A DNA stretch of 64,000 nucleotides, from positions 1 through 64,000 of the forward strand of contig SWBL01000090.1 in NCBI GenBank assembly GCA_024195585.1. The letters are read 5' to 3'. Positions 8,954 to 20,668 of the stretch are shown piece by piece. How positions within the stretch are numbered: position 1 is the stretch's first letter; each line of letters begins with the position of its first letter. Below the pieces are notes generated by a model. The model did no database searches. It had not been told where the DNA came from and worked only from the letters and a program-made list of their open reading frames with translations. Source of the DNA: Aureobasidium sp. EXF-3400 (lineage: Eukaryota > Ascomycota > Dothideomycetes > Dothideales > Saccotheciaceae). Both the position numbers and the translations under genes were made by a program.

Positions 8954-11829
8954 AAGCGAGATATTGTCGGCGTTGTACGAGTGTACGAAAGTCTAGCATA
9001 AAGAAATGAAACAAAATCAATGTAGTTGTACTTTGGCAGATTTAAGATGAATCTCGAAATTCTTGCTAGGAAATGTGTGGCTGGTTTCTGATATCTCCCT
9101 ATGTGCTGATGACAGTCACATTAAAGCTGAAGAGATACACAATACTTTCGCAAAGGTTATGGCTCTTTAGGAGAGAACCTCATCGAAGGCTACCTTCGTG
9201 GCCAGACTCATAGCCAGAACGCAACTGTGAATCTCCTCCGTCCTCCGAACGGGACAACATTCAACCCCTGATCAAGACCACGCCCCCAATCCAAACAGCG
9301 CCAATTTGATTGGAATCCGACTGCATCGTCAACCTCGGTGAAGACGACAATGACGGCGAGCCAGGTTCGAAGATGACGGAAGCACTGCTTGTCGAGACTC
9401 GTCTGTTATTCCAGTTCCTTTCGAACAAGATCTTGTTGTCAAGCTCTCGAATTCTGTTCCAATCTCTTCATAGCTGCCATCAGCACCTCCAGTCAACTCT
9501 TAGCTGCGACCAATACTTCCTATCAACCTGGATGGGTTTCAAATGGACGATGGACAGATCGCTGATATTTTTTCTTCCTTTATTGCTTGGATCAGAGAGT
9601 TGGTTCTTGATAGTGATATATCACTGCTGGTTCCTCCGTCTGGTCTATGTTGGCCATCGGTTGAATGTTTCTATCTGATTTGCCTCTCCTGCTGTTGAAG
9701 ACTTGGTCGGAGTTCTGGTCATGGACAACAAAAGTTACTCCTGGTTATTTCACAACCAAGCGTGGTGTGTCGCGCGTTGCATGCTACCTGCGAAAGCTGC
9801 TAAAACCTCTTGCAGAAGCCTATCTTGGTGGTTCCAGGACTTGGATGGACATGAGCGCTGCCATCATGGAATTTATCTGCGCCATGACTGGCAAGCGATC
9901 TCCGTGCTCCAAAGTCGACAAGATTCGGTCCCTTACCAAGAAGGCCTGTTGAACTGAAGTACTGTATCGCGTGTTTGCCAGTACGTTGATCGCAAGATAG
10001 CAGCGATGAAAATGGCAATTGCTCATGGTTTGATTGTACTTTGATCTTACCTTGGCTCTTTGGCATGGAGACGGGAATCGGCTCATGGTTTGATCGACCT
10101 ATAGTATGTTGTTTTGCTTTGCCGAGATGGCAAAGGGACAGTGCTACAGAGAAGTAGTAGGTCGAATCGGACAATCCCATACAATCTATCAGCAAAGTCG
10201 GTCTCAGAACTCGGTGTTGGAAGACGAGCAAAGGTAATCAATGGGAAAGTGAGGTTCTGCCATTATCATATATTGTGGCTGTTTTGTCTGTTCGTGTGTT
10301 GAAACATGAGATACTTACTAGACTGACCAATATCAGTCACGCTGGGCAGTTGTATATCTCCAAGTTGACCTTAGATGACAGGTTTCAGATAGAGGTAGGA
10401 AGATCAGACAGCAATATACAGTTGGACTTTGCACAATCTAGACCTTTGTATCGACTCTCAAGTAGTTAGCATGTCAGTGCAATCCATTCGGTGATATAAT
10501 CCTCGTGGTCGTGAAGGAGATGGAACGTCTACTGATCGTTGACTGGAGCGACCCTGTTCTGTTGTGCTGGCTTTGCATTACACGCATCGACCTTCCACTT
10601 TCTGTTGTTCAAGACAGCCGACAAGATTCCTTCTCAGCAACTCGGCCGAGTGTAGGTACGTGTATCTTTTGTCTCTCTTTGATCTCCACACCACCATCTC
10701 ACAAGTGTCACCTTAGCGATCCACTTCTATAAATAATTGCTGTGCTGATATGTGATCATTTTTTGTCTTTCGGATTTGAGCGAAGGAAGCCAGCCAGGCA
10801 CGGAAAACGGTTGCGACTTGCAAGCGTGAAAGCGAGCACTTCGCTTTTTAGCCGGGATCATCATCCAGGCACCGAAGCCAAAAGCAAAAAAGCAGATCCT
10901 TGCCTGCCACATTTTTTGACAGCCGCAGCAGTGACATCGTTCTTGTCCTCTTCTCTTTTTCTCCATCACAAAACGAAAAAGCTGGATCGGGATTCCGAAG
11001 GTCCGGGACAAGGCCGACACAGCCGAAACAGAACCCAGCCGCCTTGATGGCTGGCCTCGATGATCGCTTGTTCTTCTAAATAATGATGAACCACAAACAC
11101 GCAGGATCGCATCGTGTTCGCGATTGTGATGAGCAGAAACGACAAGGGAAAACGAAAAGGCTTGTTTATCGAGGAGATCTGCCGTGGTGAGGTACACATG
11201 CTAGATACATGCAATGCACGACAATGCACAAAGCACTTTTTCTCTAGCCCATGCAAAGCCGTTGTTGGTGACATAGTTTCTGCTTCCTCCAGGCTTCGAG
11301 GCTTTGGGAACATCGCGTCGTGCCTGCAGCCTGCAGGTCAAAGTTTTCATTCTGCCTTGTTGAATTTGTGTTCCTGCAATGCCGTGAGAAAGCGAAAAAG
11401 ATGGCACGCGATGTCGGTCGGGTCGCAAAAACTGAATGGTGGTGTGAGCGAGCATGACAGATCGGGAATTGACAATCACAATCATGTTGATACCCACCCA
11501 GATCTTTGTGGAGAACCATGTTGCCTTTCTTTTTCTTCTTTCCCATGGTAGAGACAGGACCCACCATGTCTGAGATAGAAGTGTACGCGTAAAGGATTTT
11601 GGCGAGAAGGATTTCCGATAGTAGAGGCTCAGCTTCACGCGTACTTTGCGAAACAGCAAGAATAAAATAATCACATTTTGCAAGAAACAATTCAGGAAAC
11701 AGTGGTGGTTGAATGGTCATTACTGGAGGTCTAAGGGGTCATGAAAATTACAACTTTTATATAATCCTTCTGAATATCGACAGGAAATTCTCAACAAATG
11801 AGAGGGGCACAAAGAAAGTAAGGAGCTTT
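8954..11829. other. Gene-poor intergenic stretch of 2.9 kb
   Basis: The largest gap in the window, between the convergent ends of ALA1 and the cutinase-type gene. Open frames up to 160 codons occur on both strands, but they overlap each other, lack recognisable domains and have no consistent splice pattern. A 14-bp direct repeat (GCTCATGGTTTGAT) starts at 10021 and 10081. A frame beginning near ATG 9543 looks slightly protein-like but stops after about 46 codons. It could hold a decayed gene or non-coding RNA; nothing is supportable. Confidence 0.5.
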
Positions 11830-12819
11830 TTAGAAGCCGAGAATGTACTTGACCCAGCCGGCGGCATCGTCAGAGTAGAGGTCGAAGTAGTTCAAGTGCT
11901 TGTTGACATCGAAAGGACCGGGGCCGCCAGAAGCGCAGACGGGGTCGGCGTGGTCGCAGTAAGATCTCATGATGCTAGCGAACTTGTTCATGCGGTTGAG
12001 AGAGTCGGTGGTACGGGGATCGGTGGAGCCCACATCAGAGCCGTTAAGGACATTGTAGGGCTGGTTGGCAACGTGTCTGGTGTCACCGAAGATGGTAATA
12101 GCCTTGAGCTGGTTGCCAGGGCTGGTAGAGGGATCAAGACCAGGGTTGGGGCCGCCGCATTCGTCCGAACCACCAAGGATATCACCAGCAACGTTGGCAC
12201 CCTGAGAGTAGCCGGACAAGACAAGCTTGGAGGCAGGGCACTTCTTAGCATAGGCGGTCATCTGGTTGATACCGTTGGTGTCGCCCTCCTTGACGGCGGT
12301 GCAGTAGTCACTGCCATTGGCGTTGTAGAACTGGATATCCTCATAATCGCAAGAGTTAAGACCGTAGCAAATGGCACCAGCGAGCTTGCCCTGACGACCA
12401 GGGTAAGGCTCGTTCCAGCCCTTGGAGAGGAAGATGTGGACGTCTCTGCATGAAGAGTCGGTGTTGGTGACTCTGGGTGCAGGGGCGGCTGCGGTAGGCT
12501 GTGCAGGCGACGAAGCAGCAGAAGAAGCCGGTGCGGCAGTAGGAGTATTTGCCTGCCACGAAAAGACCTGCCCATTGTAGCTCGCGGTTATCCACTCGCC
12601 GCCGTTGTTGTTGGATGCGGCCGAGGGAGCGGGCATAACAGCAGGAGGTGTAGACTGAGCGGGAACGTTCCAGTTGTTCTCCCAGCTGACAACCTTGCCG
12701 TCTATAGTTGCAGTTACCCAATCGGCACGCTTCTCAAGAGGAGCGGGAGCACCGGGAGCGGCGTAGACGGTGCTGGCAGCCAGAAGGGCTGAGAGCAGGG
12801 TTGCGGATTTGGGAGACAT
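11830..12819 (-). CDS. Secreted cutinase-family (CE5-like) esterase with duplicated N-terminal motif
   Basis: Single exon, 329 aa. A signal peptide (MSPKSATLLSALLAASTVYA) is followed by APLEKR, a possible Kex2 site. Residues 33-50 and 75-92 hold two related short motifs (WVTATIDGKVVSW and WITASYNGQVFSW) joined by a Pro/Ala/Ser linker. The catalytic domain (about 120-329) has the nucleophile in GYSQG (Ser about 205), the acid in HADPVC (about 291) and His in KHLNYFDLY (about 307), the order of cutinases and acetylxylan esterases, plus several paired Cys. It should hydrolyse ester bonds in cutin, xylan or similar polymers outside the cell. The domain is somewhat longer than classic cutinases (about 200 aa), so the substrate is open. 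The upstream region carries a TATA-like element near 12957-12964. Confidence 0.85.
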   Translation of the reverse strand: MSPKSATLLSALLAASTVYAAPGAPAPLEKRADWVTATIDGKVVSWENNWNVPAQSTPPAVMPAPSAASNNNGGEWITASYNGQVFSWQANTPTAAPASSAASSPAQPTAAAPAPRVTNTDSSCRDVHIFLSKGWNEPYPGRQGKLAGAICYGLNSCDYEDIQFYNANGSDYCTAVKEGDTNGINQMTAYAKKCPASKLVLSGYSQGANVAGDILGGSDECGGPNPGLDPSTSPGNQLKAITIFGDTRHVANQPYNVLNGSDVGSTDPRTTDSLNRMNKFASIMRSYCDHADPVCASGGPGPFDVNKHLNYFDLYSDDAAGWVKYILGF

Positions 12820-14465
12820 GGCGAATGGAGTTATGTGAATATCCGTGTGGCTGGTCCCGTTTTCAAGTCGTTTTCAAGTGAACAGATCCAGGAAGATAAA
12901 GATGTTGGAACTGTTGTGGGTTGTTGAAAGTATAATGGGAGGTGGGCGGGTGGAGTTTTATAACTTAAATTAGGCACGCCTGCAGCCTCCGAGCACGCTC
13001 AAGGACGAGCGCGGACCTCTTACGACACCTACATCATGAACACTTAGATATGCTGCCAAGGGTTATACGAGATGGATCCAGGGTGGTTTCCAGCCATGGC
13101 GGTCGGCGCGAGATGATCATGCGGTGCTGCTACGCGGGACGTGTTTCTGAGCCAAGGCCATCCTCCGCTAACGCCTGGCTAAATTAAGGCCGGAAATCGT
13201 CATTTCCCTCGCAGAAAGAAGCTTAACTCAACCTTCACGACTCGCACACGCGACCCGGCCACGCCGACTACCTATGTGCGCCACCGCTTTTAATCCTTCC
13301 TTGCTACTTGTTGCTGTGCGATACGAACAACCCCATCCACCGCCCAGCACCATCACATCATGTCCCAAATATAGAGCCCGCATGCCTCCACTTTGCTGGT
13401 TACTCTGCATGCTCTTGCTGTGCAGCAATGCTGTGCAGCAAACGGCTGTGAACGGGTGAGTATGCTACAACGAGGAATCACAGCCAGCATGAGTCAAGGT
13501 TCACCGTCCTCGGATCTGGATCTAACTGCCATCGCTTGCGAATGTTCGACATGCCGCGATCATAGAACTCTGATTTGCATCATAGATGAATAAGACATTT
13601 GCCACGGACTAGAATAGATGCTTTCTCCCAAGGGCGAGAAGCATGCTGTGCTGGCTAAAGTGTTTTGCACTGCATGCATATCCAGCCACTCGCATGCCAC
13701 GCATGGAGCAGAAAGAAGCGACCCGAGTCAGTCACGCTCAAGTCACGCCGTTCATGGGAAACATGTTCATGTCAACACGAGCCAAGGGAAATGACTACAA
13801 TTTAATGAAAACATCTGCTGCAGATCAGTAACATGATAAACGTGGAGGTCCTGCAATAATAAAGTAATCAACATTGTCCCTGCGTGCCAAGACAAGCATT
13901 CCCTGTAAGCTACTCCATATACAAATGCACAATATTTTGCGGAACACAACGATGTCCGTGGAGAGATCGTCGTCTGAGGGTGTTTCCATGGTCCACCCTT
14001 CTGGTCCGATCAATATTGTGCATCTTGACAACTACATCACGACAGTCTTCAGCGCTTGGAGAGTCAGAAACACGAGAAAGGGGACAGTTGCAATCAAAAT
14101 ATCATAAACATATGAAACTGTTATCCTGTAGAACGAGCAGAAATTACCTAGCTAGGGTACTTAATTGACAACAATCATAGTAGTGGTATAAATACAAAGA
14201 CACGTGTTGAACAGATTGAACAAAGGAAATTCGTCAAAGAAAGCGAAAGGAGACCAGCGCCGGGCCTCGAAAAAACAGAATCAAAACCAGAAAAGGAAGT
14301 TCCTCCAAAGATGATCAGTCAGTTAGATGCAAGAAGACCCCCCGATCCCTTGCTCTTTCCTCCAGAAATGGTTGGTGTAGTTTCCTCCTCTTTGTATGTT
14401 TCCTCTTTTTCGTCTTCCGGTCAGGCTCAAGATTAGAACACCGAAATTTGTTGTGTTTTCTTCTC
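12820..14465. other. Intergenic, about 1.6 kb
   Basis: Contains the promoter of the cutinase-type gene on the left and the 3' UTR of the giant repeat gene on the right. Near 13417-13440 a 12-bp unit (TGCTGTGCAGCA) is repeated twice. Frames are short and unrelated to known proteins. Confidence 0.5.
12957..12964 (-). promoter_or_regulatory. TATA-like element of the cutinase-family gene
   Basis: On the minus strand this reads TTATAAAA, about 140 bases before the ATG at 12819, leaving room for a 5' UTR of about 100 bases. It is the only such element in the proximal promoter. Confidence 0.4.
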
Positions 14466-17400
14466 TTACTTCTTGCCGAACAAACCGCCAACGATAGGCA
14501 GACTGCTGGCACCACCACCGCCGCTCTTCTTCTTGTCCTTCTTGCCCAGGCCGAGAGAATTAGCAACGCTGCCGAGACCAAGACCACCGAGCAACTTGTC
14601 GATGCCGAGTCCACCGAGCAGACCATTGACAAGTCCGCCCAATCCAAGACCGTTGAGAAGCTGGCCAACCAGACCCAGGACACCAGTCAGCAAGAGACCG
14701 ACGGCAGCAAGGATTTGGAAGAGAGGCTGTGTCATGAGACCCCAGAGAGGGTTCAGCTTCTTCTTGGCGTGAGGCATGTCGCTGATGCGCTTCTTTGCGT
14801 TGTCGATGGTGGTGACGACGGTCTCGGTCAACTCCTTGAGAGTGTCGGCCAGGCGGTACTCCTCAGGAGTGGCCTCCTTGGTGCCGGCGCGGCCCTTGGC
14901 TTGAGCGGCGATGCGACCGTCGGGGTCGAGACCACGCAGAGAGCCGTTGCACTCTTGCAGGATACGACCACCCTCTTCGATAAGAGGCTTGACCTTGTTG
15001 ACCAAATCTTCCTCATCCAACTCTTCACGTGGGGTACGGTCGGCGGCTTCGATGTGCTGTAGTGAAAAGGTAAGTCAGTAATGGTTCGAGTGAGGCAGCG
15101 AAATAGGTAAGCACTTACATCGGTGATCTGCTTGCAGATAGGCTGGACTCTCTCGAGGGTCTGCGAGCAGATGGTACCCATCTTCTCAGCAATCTCGCGG
15201 TCCTGCTCTCTCTTGCGGCGCTCTTCCTTCTCTTCCTCGGTGAGTTCCTCCTCAGGGATTTCCTCGTCTTCAATAATGTTTCCGATGAGAGTGACCTCAC
15301 CGACCTTGTTGCCATCATTGTCAACGACGTAGCCATTGTCATCAACCTCAAGACCAACGCAATGTCCGAGGTCACCAGCAGTAAGTCTGCCCATGACATC
15401 GCCATTCTCATCACGGACTTCACCCTCCTTGTTGACGCGGCGACCGGACATGGGGTTGATCTTTCTCTCCTTCTCTTCAGGCTCCCATCTCTCAGCCTTA
15501 CCGATGAGGTTACCATTCTTGTCTTGGATTTCACCGTCTTCGTCGACCTTGTGAGCGACAAGCTTCTTGACGTCGCCTTCGATAACGCGGCCAACGATGC
15601 CACCATCAGGAGTAACAACGTATCCCTCCTTGTTGACAGTGATGCTGTCGAAACCAGCGAAAGGTCCTTCGGCCTTTGTGTCGGCGCCCTTGGCGAGCTC
15701 GGCCTTGCCAATGATATTTCCGGCGTTGTCCCAGATCTGGCCCTGACCATCAACCTTCTTGCCGACCATGGTAGATGGGTCACCTTCGGAGACACGTCCA
15801 ATGATAGTACCGGAAGAGTCGACGACGTTACCAGCCTTGTTGACAGTACAGCCAGCCAGGGCGGAGAGGTCTTCGGCGGTCTGTTCCTCTTCCTCCCAAG
15901 GCTCAGCATGGCCTTTGGTGTTTCCATACTTGTCGCTGATGTCACCATCCTCATCGACAGAAAGGCCAACGAGACGCTTGACGTTGCCTTCGGTAATGAT
16001 ACCGACACGGTTACCCTCGGCATCCTCAACGTAACCCTCCTTGTTGACGTGGAGGCCTTCAAGTCCGGCGAAGGGACCCTCAGGTCTGGCAACACGTTCA
16101 TTCTCAGGGAGAACCTCACAACGACCAACGACCTTGCCAGTATCGCCATGGATCTTGCCTTCTTCGTCGCAGCGGCGACCAGCGAGCTCCTTTACATTAC
16201 CTTCGACAAGCTTACCAAGAGGAATACCGTCTTCGTTGACGACGAATCCTTGCTTGTTCAGCTTCTTGCCCTCGAGGATCGAGTTGTCAATAGGAGCAGC
16301 TTCCTCTTCTTCGTAAGGCTCAGCGTGGCCCTTTGCGTTGCCGTACTTGTCGTTGATGTCGCCATCCTCGTCAACCTGGAGGCCGACAAGCTTCTTCACA
16401 TCACCCTCGGTGACCTTTCCGACAACGTTGTCCTCGGAATCAACAACGAAACCTTCCTTGTTGACACGAAGACCCTCATGGCCAGCGAAGGGTCCCTCGG
16501 CTCTGGAGACACGCTCGTTCTCAGGAAGAACTTCGCAATGTCCGACGACCTTTCCAGTGTCGTTGTGAATGTCACCGTTCTCGTCGCAAAGACGACCAGC
16601 AAGCTCCTTGACGTTGCCCTCAAGGAGCTTACCAACAGGGATGCCCTTCTCGTCAACGACGAATCCTTGCTTGTTCAGCTTCTTGCCACTGAGCAGGGAG
16701 TTGTCGATGGGAGCTTCCTCTTCCTCTTCTGCAAGAGGTTCGGCATGGCCCTTGACGTTACCATATCTGTCCATGACATCGCCATCCTCGTCGACAGAAA
16801 GACCGATCAAGCGCTTAGCGTTGCCCTCAACAATCTCACCAACAATGTTCTCGTCCTCGTCGGCGACCTTGCCGTCAGCAACGACGCGAAGACCTTGGAG
16901 ACCAGCGAAGGGACCGTCAGGCTTGGACTCGCGCTCATCCTCAGGGATCATCTCGACGCGACCAATGACCTTGCCTTGGTCGTTCCAGATCTGACCTTGA
17001 TCATCAAGCTTCTTGCCTGCGAGTTCCTTGGCCTTGCCTTCAACCAGACGAGCGACAGGTACACCCTCGTCGCCAATGACGAAGCCGGCCTTGTTGATGG
17101 TCTTGCCAGCAAGGCTGGAAAGGTCGACGGGCTCCTCTTCGGGCTCGGGCTCCTGGTCAGCTTCCTCGTAGCGTTCGGCATGACCGACGACTGAACCCTT
17201 CTTGTCGAGAATATCACCGTCCTCATCAACAGCACGACCAACAAGCTTCTTGGGGTCGCCCTCGACAAGTTGACCGACGCGGTTGCCATTCTCATCCTCA
17301 ACCCAACCGTCCTTGACGACGATTAGGCCCTCGAGACCGGCGAAAGGAGACTCCTCGTCGTCATCGACAGGAACAGTCTTGGCGCGACCAATGACATGGC

Positions 17401-20400
17401 CCTTGTCGTCCCAGAACTGACCTTGGTCGTCACACTTCACACCGGACTTGGAGAGCTTCTTGGCGTCACCTTCAGTGAGCTCACCGACGATGGTACCGTT
17501 AGAGTCGACGATCTTTCCAGCCTTGTTGACCTTCAGACCCTCAAGGACGGACAGAGGAGGCAGGTTGGACTCAGCGTCTTCGGCAGCGTCCTCAGCGCCC
17601 TCCTCGGCGTTTTCAGCACCTTCCTCAGCGTTCTCAGCACCGTCTTCAGCGTTCTCGGCACCGTCTTCAGCGTTCTCGGCGTCTTCGGCGGCATCTTCGG
17701 CGGCGTCTTGAGCATCTTCAGCCTTGTCGGCAGCCTCCTCAGCTTGTTCGAGCTCCTCCTGGGGAACCTCCTGAGGCAGGGCCTTGACACGACCAATGGT
17801 GTTACCTTCTGCGTCGAGGACCTCGCCCTTGTCGTTGACCTTCTTGCCAGCGCATTCGCTGAGGTCGCCAGAGGTAAGTTCGCCAATCTCCTCGCCATCT
17901 TCGTTGAGGATTTTGCCCTTCTTGTTGACCTTGAGGCCCTCGAGGACGTCGAGGTCAGGAATCTTGAACTGAGGACCTTGAGGCTCTTCCTCCTCATCAG
18001 CTTGCTCTTCATCCTCACCCTGCTCCTCCTCAGGAACGTTCTCACCAAGCTCGGTTTGGAGCTCCTTGGTAGCGTTCTCAGCAGCCTCGCCAGGAACGAC
18101 AGAGACCTTGCCAATAACCTTGCCATTCTGGTCAAGAACCTCGCCCTTGTCGTTGACCTTCTTGCCGGCACACTCCTTGGGGTCGCCCTCAGAGAGCTCA
18201 CCGATCTCGTCACCTTCGTCGTCAAGGATCTTGCCCTTCTTGTTGACCTTTCTGCCATCAAGAATGCGGAGGTCAAGGGAAGGAAGACTACCACCAAGCT
18301 TTTCGGCAGCACCTTCAGCGAGACCGACCTTGCCGAGGACGTTGTCGTCAGCGTCGACGACTTCGCCATCCTCGTTGATCTTGAGGTCTTCGGCCTTGAG
18401 TTCGCCAGACTCCAGCTTGTCCTTGAGAGAGGAGTCATCGTCAATCTGGCCAAGAACCTCGCCTTGGTCATCAACGACTTCACCAGCCTCGTTGAGTTCT
18501 CTGCCCTGCAAAGCCTCGATACCGGGGAGCTCATCCTCAATGTCTTGAGCAGCATCCTTGACATCATCGGCAGCGTCATCGACCTTGTCGGCAGCGTCGT
18601 CGGCCTTGTCGGCAGCCTTGTCGACCTTGTCAGCCGCTTCGCCAGTATCTTCGGCGGCGTCTTGAGCATCGTCAGCAGCCTGCTGAATTTGATCGTAGAT
18701 GTCCTCTGGAGCATCAGGGTGGACGTCGGCATGGCCAATGACATTGCCATCGTCATCAATGAACTCGCCGTACTCGTTCAGAGTAGCGTTCATGAGCTCT
18801 TGCGGATCACCGTCGGTAACCTGTCCGATAGCGTCACCCTCATCGTTGAAGATGTTACCAGTAGGATCGCAGGTGAGACCCTTGAAGATGCTAAGGTTGG
18901 GCTTCTCAACGTCGTCGGTGTCGGGGAGGTCACCAACGAATTTCTCGGCACCCTCGGGGAGTTCGCCCTTGCTCTTGAGGTCGGCCATTTGCTTCTTGAC
19001 CTGTTCGGGAAGAAGCTCGACACGTCCGACAAGATCACCATCGTCATCGAGAATCTCGCCGTCATCACCAATTGGGTAACCAGCAAGATCCTCAGCATCA
19101 CCCTCAGCAAGCTTGCCAATGGGGTTGCCATCTTGGTCAGAGACCATACCATCCTCTGCAACCTCAAGGCCCTTGAGCACAGAGAGGTCGACAGGGAGAT
19201 CGTTGATGTCGTTGATCTCGGGAAGCTCGCCATCGGCGGCGTCCTCAGCGGTGTCTTCAGCGGTGTCTTTGGCGTCGTCTGCAGTCTCGCCGGCCTTGTC
19301 GGTGGCATCACCTGCGGCATCCTCGGCCTGCTCAGCGGTGTCTTTGGTGTCGTCTGCAGTCTCGCCGGCCTTGTCGGTGGCATCACCTGCGGCGTCCTCG
19401 GCCTGCTCAGTGGTGTCCTCAGCAGTGTCCTTGGCCTGCTCGGTGGCGTCCTCTGCGGTGTCTTGAGCATCCTCAGCGGCGTCTTCGGCAGTGCCCTTGG
19501 CCTGGTCGGCGACGTCACCAGCCTTGTCGGTGGCATCACCAGCAGCGTCCTCGACGGTGTCCTTGGCATCTTCGGCGGTATCTTCAGCGGTATCCTTGGC
19601 GTCTTCCGCGGTATCCTCAGCGGTGTCCTTGACGTCTTCGGCAGCATCGCCAGCCTCGTCGGTAGCATCACCTGCAACCTTCTTGGCGTCATCAGCGGTG
19701 TCTTGGGCGCTTTCAGCGGCATCCTCAGCAGTGTCTTCGGCAGTATCCTTGACATCTCCTGCGGTCTCTTGGGCGTCCTTGGGGGCATCCTGAGCTGCCT
19801 TCTTGGGATCCTGAGCAGCCTTGCCAGCGAGACCAGAGGCCTTGCCAGCCAGACCCTTGGCGCCCTTGAGAAGGTTGCCACCGGACTGCTTGCCAGTCTT
19901 TTGGGCGTCGTCAGCCACCTTGCCGGTGGACTCTTGAACATCATCAGCCGTGTCGTCGTTATCGTCAGCTTCGTCACCAGCCTTGACGGTCTTGTCGTCA
20001 TCGGCAGTGTCTTCGGTGTCGTCATCATCAGCGGTATCTTCTGCACCAGCAGCAGTGTCGTTGTCGTTAGAGTCGTCAATTGGTTGAGGAGCTTGCTCCT
20101 CGAGCTGGCCCTTAGCGTTATCTCCAGCCTGGGAGACCTTGCTCAGAGGGCCCTCGTCCTCATCATCCTCGTCTTCATCATCACCAGCCTGGGTGGATGC
20201 GGCTTCGGTGTCGTCCTTCATCTCGACCTTGCTGGGCTCTTCGGCAGCGCCCTCGGCCTTGCTCTTAGCGTCTCCGGCGGTCTTGCCGGCCTTGTCCTGT
20301 GCACCTTGGGCGGCCTCGCCGGCCTTTTCTTGCACATCACCAGCTTCGGGCTTCTCAGGAACCTGAGGAGCTTCTGGCTGCTTAGCACCCTCGGGGGCGG

Positions 20401-20668
20401 ATGCTTTTCTTGCGCCGGAAGCTGCCTGCTGTCCGAGTTTCGGGGGCTGGCTGGTTTGACTTTGGGGCTTTCTTCCCAACTTGGTAGGAGTCTTGGGGGC
20501 GCCACCAGTGGCCTTGCCTGCTGCCGGAGAAGGTGCCATATTTTTCAAAGTTCTTGTTGTTTTGGGGGTAGGGGAATTAGATTTAGAGCTCGCTGTGGGG
20601 GAAGCTCTGTTTGGTGTTGGAGGAAAGGAGTAGTAGGCGTAGGAGGAGGAAGATGTATTGTTGGTCAT
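14466..20668 (-). CDS. Giant LEA-like / DUF3659 repeat protein
   Basis: Two exons (20668-15119 and 15056-14466; 62-bp intron, GTAAGT donor, TACAG acceptor) give 2,046 aa. Order: a Pro/Ser/Lys-rich N-terminus; an Ala/Glu/Asp/Lys-rich segment (about 60-480) with LEA-like 11-residue periodicity (DTAEDAKDTAEDTAEDAKDT); sixteen units of 60-70 aa (about 490-1800) of the DUF3659 type, each with paired VNKxGxVxDxxGxxxGxL...EGDxxxLxGxxVDxDG cores; then a C-terminal domain (about 1850-2046) that I take to be DUF6987, ending in a Gly/Leu-rich hydrophobic tract and a basic tail (GLFGKK). Proteins with this layout are annotated in fungi as LEA domain proteins; their function is unknown, with desiccation or stress protection only suggested by the LEA resemblance. 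The second in-frame ATG at 20539 (2,003 aa) has the better start context (AAT-ATG-G) and may be the real start. Confidence 0.9.
15285..19210 (-). repeat. Sixteen tandem DUF3659-type units
   Basis: Read from the minus strand, 16 units follow one another, each with two copies of an Asp/Gly turn motif (for example LEGLKVNKKGKILNEDGEEI). From unit 7 onward they alternate: type A begins FAGLEGL and ends in GHAE, type B begins LSGKKLNKQGF and ends in GRCEVLPENER, giving a higher-order period of about 130 residues (units 9/10, 11/12 and 13/14 are clearest). Confidence 0.85.
19261..19410 (-). repeat. 75-bp near-identical tandem duplication in the LEA-like segment
   Basis: Bases 19261-19335 and 19336-19410 are almost identical (differences at about two positions, GGCGTC/GGTGTC and GGCATCC/GGCGTCC). 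Each copy encodes 25 residues (including EDAAGDATDKAGETAD), so this part of the gene expanded recently by unequal exchange or slippage in exact codons. Confidence 0.85.

Noticed and set aside
9310..11720. Frames of 80-160 codons on both strands in the 2.9 kb gap
   Set aside because: They overlap one another in several phases and show no domain, signal or splice pattern.
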